Source of the DNA: Mixophyes australis
Lineage: Eukaryota; Chordata; Amphibia; Anura; Limnodynastidae
DNA length: 64,000 bases
Assembly: GCA_036250195.1 (NCBI GenBank)
Contig: JAVHZZ010000008.1
Location: forward strand, 9,794,934-9,858,933
Direction: 5' to 3'
This document shows positions 60,827 to 64,000 of this stretch, piece by piece; positions within the stretch are counted from its first letter, which is position 1; every line of letters begins with the position of its first letter. The translations under genes and the position numbers were made by a program. Below the pieces are notes generated by a model. That model did not search any database and was not told the DNA's origin. It saw only the letters and a list, made by a program, of their open reading frames with translations.

Positions 60827-62199
60827 GAACATGCCTCCTCTGCAGGACCATCAACCTCCTGGCTGCTTGTACAACATGCCTCCTCTGCAGGACCATCAAC
60901 CTCCTGGCTGCTTGTACACCATGCCTCCTCCGCAGGACCATCAACCTCCTGGCTGCTTGTACACCATGCCTCCTCCGCAGGACCATCAACGCTGTGGCTG
61001 CTTGTACAACATGCCTCCTCCGCAGGACCATCAACGCTGTGGCTGCTTGTACAACATGCCTCCTCCGCAGGACCATCAACCTCCTGGCTGCTTGTACAAC
61101 ATGCCTCCTCCGCAGGACCATCAACGCTGTGGCTGCTTGTACAACATGCCTCCTCTGCAGGACCATCAACCTCCTGGCTGCTTGTACAACATGCCTCCTC
61201 CGCTGGACTATCAACGCTGTGGCTGCTTGTACAACATGCCTCCTCCGCTGGACTATCAACGCTGTGGCTGCTTGTACAACATGCCTCCTCCGCTGGACTA
61301 TCAACGCTGTGGCTGCTTGTACAACATGCCTCCGCTGGACTATCAACGCTGTGGCTGCTTGTACAACATGCCTCCTCCGCTGGACTATCAACGCTGTGGC
61401 TGCTTGTACAACATGCCTCCTCCGCTGGACTATCAACGCTGTGGCTGCTTGTACAACATGCCTCCTCCGCTGGACTATCAACGCTGTGGCTGCTTGTACA
61501 ACATGCCTCCTCCGCTGGACTATCAACGCTGTGGCTGCTTGTACAACATGCCTCCTCCGCTGGACTATCAACGCTGTGGCTGCTTGTACAACATGCCTCC
61601 TCCGCTGGACTATCAACGCTGTGGCTGCTTGTACAACATGCCTCCTCCGCTGGACTATCAACGCTGTGGCTGCTTGTACAACATGCCTCCTCCGCTGGAC
61701 TATCAACGCTGTGGCTGCTTGTACAACATGCCTCCTCCGCTGGACTATCAACGCTGTGGCTGCTTGTACAACATGCCTCCTCCGCTGGACTATCAACGCT
61801 GTGGCTGCTTGTACAACATGCCTCCTCCGCTGGACTATCAACGCTGTGGCTGCTTGTACAACATGCCTCCTCCGCTGGACTATCAACGCTGTGGCTGCTT
61901 GTACAACATGCCTCCTCCGCTGGACTATCAACGCTGTGGCTGCTTGTACAACATGCCTCCTCCGCTGGACTATCAACGCTGTGGCTGCTTGTACAACATG
62001 CCTCCTCCGCTGGACTATCAACGCTGTGGCTGCTTGTACAACATGCCTCCTCCGCTGGACTATCAACGCTGTGGCTGCTTGTACAACATGCCTCCTCCGC
62101 TGGACTATCAACGCTGTGGCTGCTTGTACAACATGCCTCCTCCGCTGGACTATCAACGCTGTGGCTGCTTGTACAACATGCCTCCTCCGCAGGACTATA
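60827..62199. repeat. 45-bp minisatellite, ~30 units
   Basis: The unit is AACATGCCTCCTCCGCTGGA followed by CTATCAACGCTGTGGCTGCTTGTAC. The first eight units are variants (CAGGACCATCAAC, CCTCCTGGC or GCTGTGGC, CTCTGCAG). From about 61187 on the units are virtually identical, with one unit lacking three bases (about 61330). Because 45 is divisible by three, three or more frames stay open for 440-544 codons on both strands (15-residue repeats such as NMPPPLDYQRCGCLY). No splice or promoter evidence supports translation. The uniform block implies recent expansion. Confidence 0.95.
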
Positions 62200-62204
62200 C
62201 AAAC

Positions 62205-62850
62205 TCAATATCACTTTTATGCTCACTGAGATGTGAATTCTGTAGAGACAGCTGCTTGGACGTATATCCGATCCACAGTCCTAACTCTTCTAGATCTTTC
62301 AGTGAACCAAACTGCTCTTCTCCTAGGTGAACTCTAGGGCAGTGGTAACAATTTCTGACCGTAATAATCTCACTGTGCAGTTGTAAGAACTGTATACAGA
62401 ATGGACAATTAACTCCAGCAAGTCACACAATATACAAATGAGAAACTGCCATTGCACCACACTAATCCAGACATGCTTACAATGATATTACAGACCGATA
62501 AAGTCAAAACTCCTTCTGTTTCCAAATTACTCACTTCTGTTCTCATTGCATTTCCGTTTCAGTTGCTTCCTAAAAGAGCTTTAATATTGAGATTACATGG
62601 TGACTGAATGTAATTTTTGTATTAGGTAACCAAAAATGGAGCACTGAAGATTGCCTGCTTTGAATAAACTCTGCTACTGAAATGTCTTCACCTTATTATA
62701 AAATAATATAAAAACAATAATAAAAAAACTTGTATATTTACTTACAGATAAAATATTTTCAGCTTTTATGTTCTAACATTTACTTTCCTGCACACAACAC
62801 AAATAATGAGCGAAAGATTTGAGGTCATTGTCCCTGTAAATGGCATTTTT
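62205..62850. other. intronic, nothing seen
   Basis: AT-rich; no exon or repeat recognised. Confidence 0.4.
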
Positions 62851-62851
62851 T

Positions 62852-63528
62852 CTCTCTTTACATGTTAACGCCGCTCCTCCTCTGCCTCCCCTCTCTGCCT
62901 TGCCGTACACCGGCTCCCTCCTACAGAATGCTCTTTAAACTCCTCACCATCACCTACAAGGTCCTCTCCCATTCCACTGCCCCTTATGTCTCTAACCTCC
63001 TCTCCATACACACTCCAGCCCTTTCCCTGCGTTCGGCCAATGACCGTCGCCTCTCCTCCTCACTGATTACCTCATCCCACGCCACAATTCAAGATTTCTC
63101 CTGTGCTGCACCCCTCCACTGGAACGGCCTCCCTCGCTCCATCCGTCTGTCCCCTAATCTGAGCACCTTCAAATGGGCTCTCAAAACCCATCAGTTCTTC
63201 AAAGCCTACCAGTCATCCACCTAACCTTCTCCTTGTTCTCCTCACCTCCCACTTCCCTGTCTTCTCGAGAGCTTGATCCCTTCCACTGACTTCTCTCATG
63301 TCCGCTGTCGTTTCCCCTTCCCTTAGTATGTAAGCTCTTACGAGCTGGGGCCATTTCCCTTCTGTCTCAATACCATTTCTTCTTTTCCAATGTCACACTA
63401 CTTGCTATGCTTGGAGCTATTGGAGTCTTAGTTTTACTTGTTTTGCCCTGTAGTGCTGTACCCTGTTTTGGTCTACTGTACGGCGCTGCAAAAACATTGT
63501 GGCACCATATAAATAAAGAATAATAATA
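62852..63528 (+). mobile_element. L2-type LINE 3' end, second subfamily
   Basis: The open frame 62862-63224 has FKLLTITYKVLSHSTAPYVS, LSLRSANDRRLSSSLITSS, IQDFSCAAPLHWNGLPRSIR and ALKTHQFF, the C-terminus of an L2/CR1-group ORF2. The 3' UTR has TAAGCTCTTACGAGCTGGGG and ends GGCACCATATAAATAAAGAA plus an (AAT)n tail. It differs from the copies at 9935 and 29999, so it is a separate lineage. 5'-truncated. The ORF2 tail itself is open to its stop. Confidence 0.85.
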
Positions 63529-63529
63529 A

Positions 63530-64000
63530 TATACTAATAATAATCCCCCTCTTTTAATCCATATCTCACGGACACTTGTTATACAAAAAAAAAAAAGATT
63601 TTGTGAAATTGAATTCAATTTGTTGCACTATTATCTGTATCCAAACCAAACAGGGATTTCACAAGCTGGACAATTCACAATATTTTTCTTAGCTAGACCA
63701 TCCGTTTTTTAAATACCTTTTTAGCAGAGTTTTCCACGGATCCTTCCAAGAGGATAAAGAAAACATTTTGTCGATTGTGTTGATTCACTCGAACCAAAGT
63801 TGCCTGGAATAACATTTCCTGGATGTGCAGATGGCAGTGGTCGCTGATGGGTTAATCCCTCACTGATAGGTGTGGACGGTAACCGTGGACTCTCCTCCGA
63901 GCTATAGTCCTGTAGTGAGCTGGGCTGTGGCTGTATTGTTCGTTACTTGGAGCACTTGAACTATGCACAGTAGGTTTCTTTAAAGAAAAAAAAAGTCTTT
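63530..64000. other. intronic, nothing seen
   Basis: No exon or further repeat recognised up to the window end. Confidence 0.4.

Noticed and set aside
60652..62330. Open frames of 440-544 codons as a repeat-protein gene
   Set aside because: Several frames are open on both strands because the 45-bp unit is a multiple of three. There is no splice, promoter or conserved domain support.
46431..64000. Next ak4 exon within the window
   Set aside because: I looked for the conserved LLDGFPRT region and flanking splice sites and did not find them; it is probably further downstream.

Overview
The window looks like intergenic and intronic DNA from an anuran amphibian, probably not Xenopus. This rests on the repeat complement: L2-type LINE tails ending in GGCGCTATATAAAT, tRNA-derived SINEs with the vertebrate V-SINE/HE1-like core, many palindromic MITEs carrying CCAAT boxes, an L1/Tx1-like remnant and a decayed Tc1. 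There is no prokaryotic or viral gene organisation. Most short open frames are chance frames or lie inside repeats.

Only one gene is recognised firmly: the 5' end of adenylate kinase 4 (ak4) on the + strand. It has a candidate promoter with a ZNF143/Staf-like site (45404-45423), a probable non-coding first exon ending at a GTGAGT donor (45660/45661), a 580-bp intron, and a first coding exon (acceptor 46240/46241, ATG 46286, donor 46430/46431) encoding the P-loop. The remaining 17.6 kb is the start of an ak4 intron. A second, weaker transcription start lies on the - strand near 33.3 kb: an ETS site, a YY1-like ATGGCG start context and a short open exon of 23 codons closed by a GTAAGA donor. 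In mammals jak1 lies divergently upstream of AK4, so this may be the 5' exon of a jak1-like gene. That is synteny inference, because the 23 residues are not recognised.

Layout: 1-15 kb is repeat-rich flank (SINE, MITEs, a 42-bp minisatellite, a possible solo LTR, an L2 3' end). 15.1-17.3 kb is a quiet AT-rich stretch without recognisable transposons, a candidate regulatory region. 17.7-33 kb holds an L1-like remnant with a nested SINE, MITEs, a 32-bp CCAAT minisatellite and a second L2 3' end. 33.3 kb is the - strand promoter/exon. 34-45 kb is intergenic, with a 131-bp-arm foldback and a 34-bp CCAAT minisatellite. 45.3-46.4 kb is the ak4 promoter and first exons. 46.4-64 kb is ak4 intron with a Tc1 fossil, a 31-bp minisatellite in 149-bp higher-order units, palindromic MITEs, a 45-bp minisatellite of about 30 copies and a third L2 tail.

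No new multi-gene system is evident. The points most worth a second look are the divergent promoter pair, the candidate conserved block at 15-17 kb, and the unusual tandem and foldback structures, several built from NF-Y-type CCAAT motifs.
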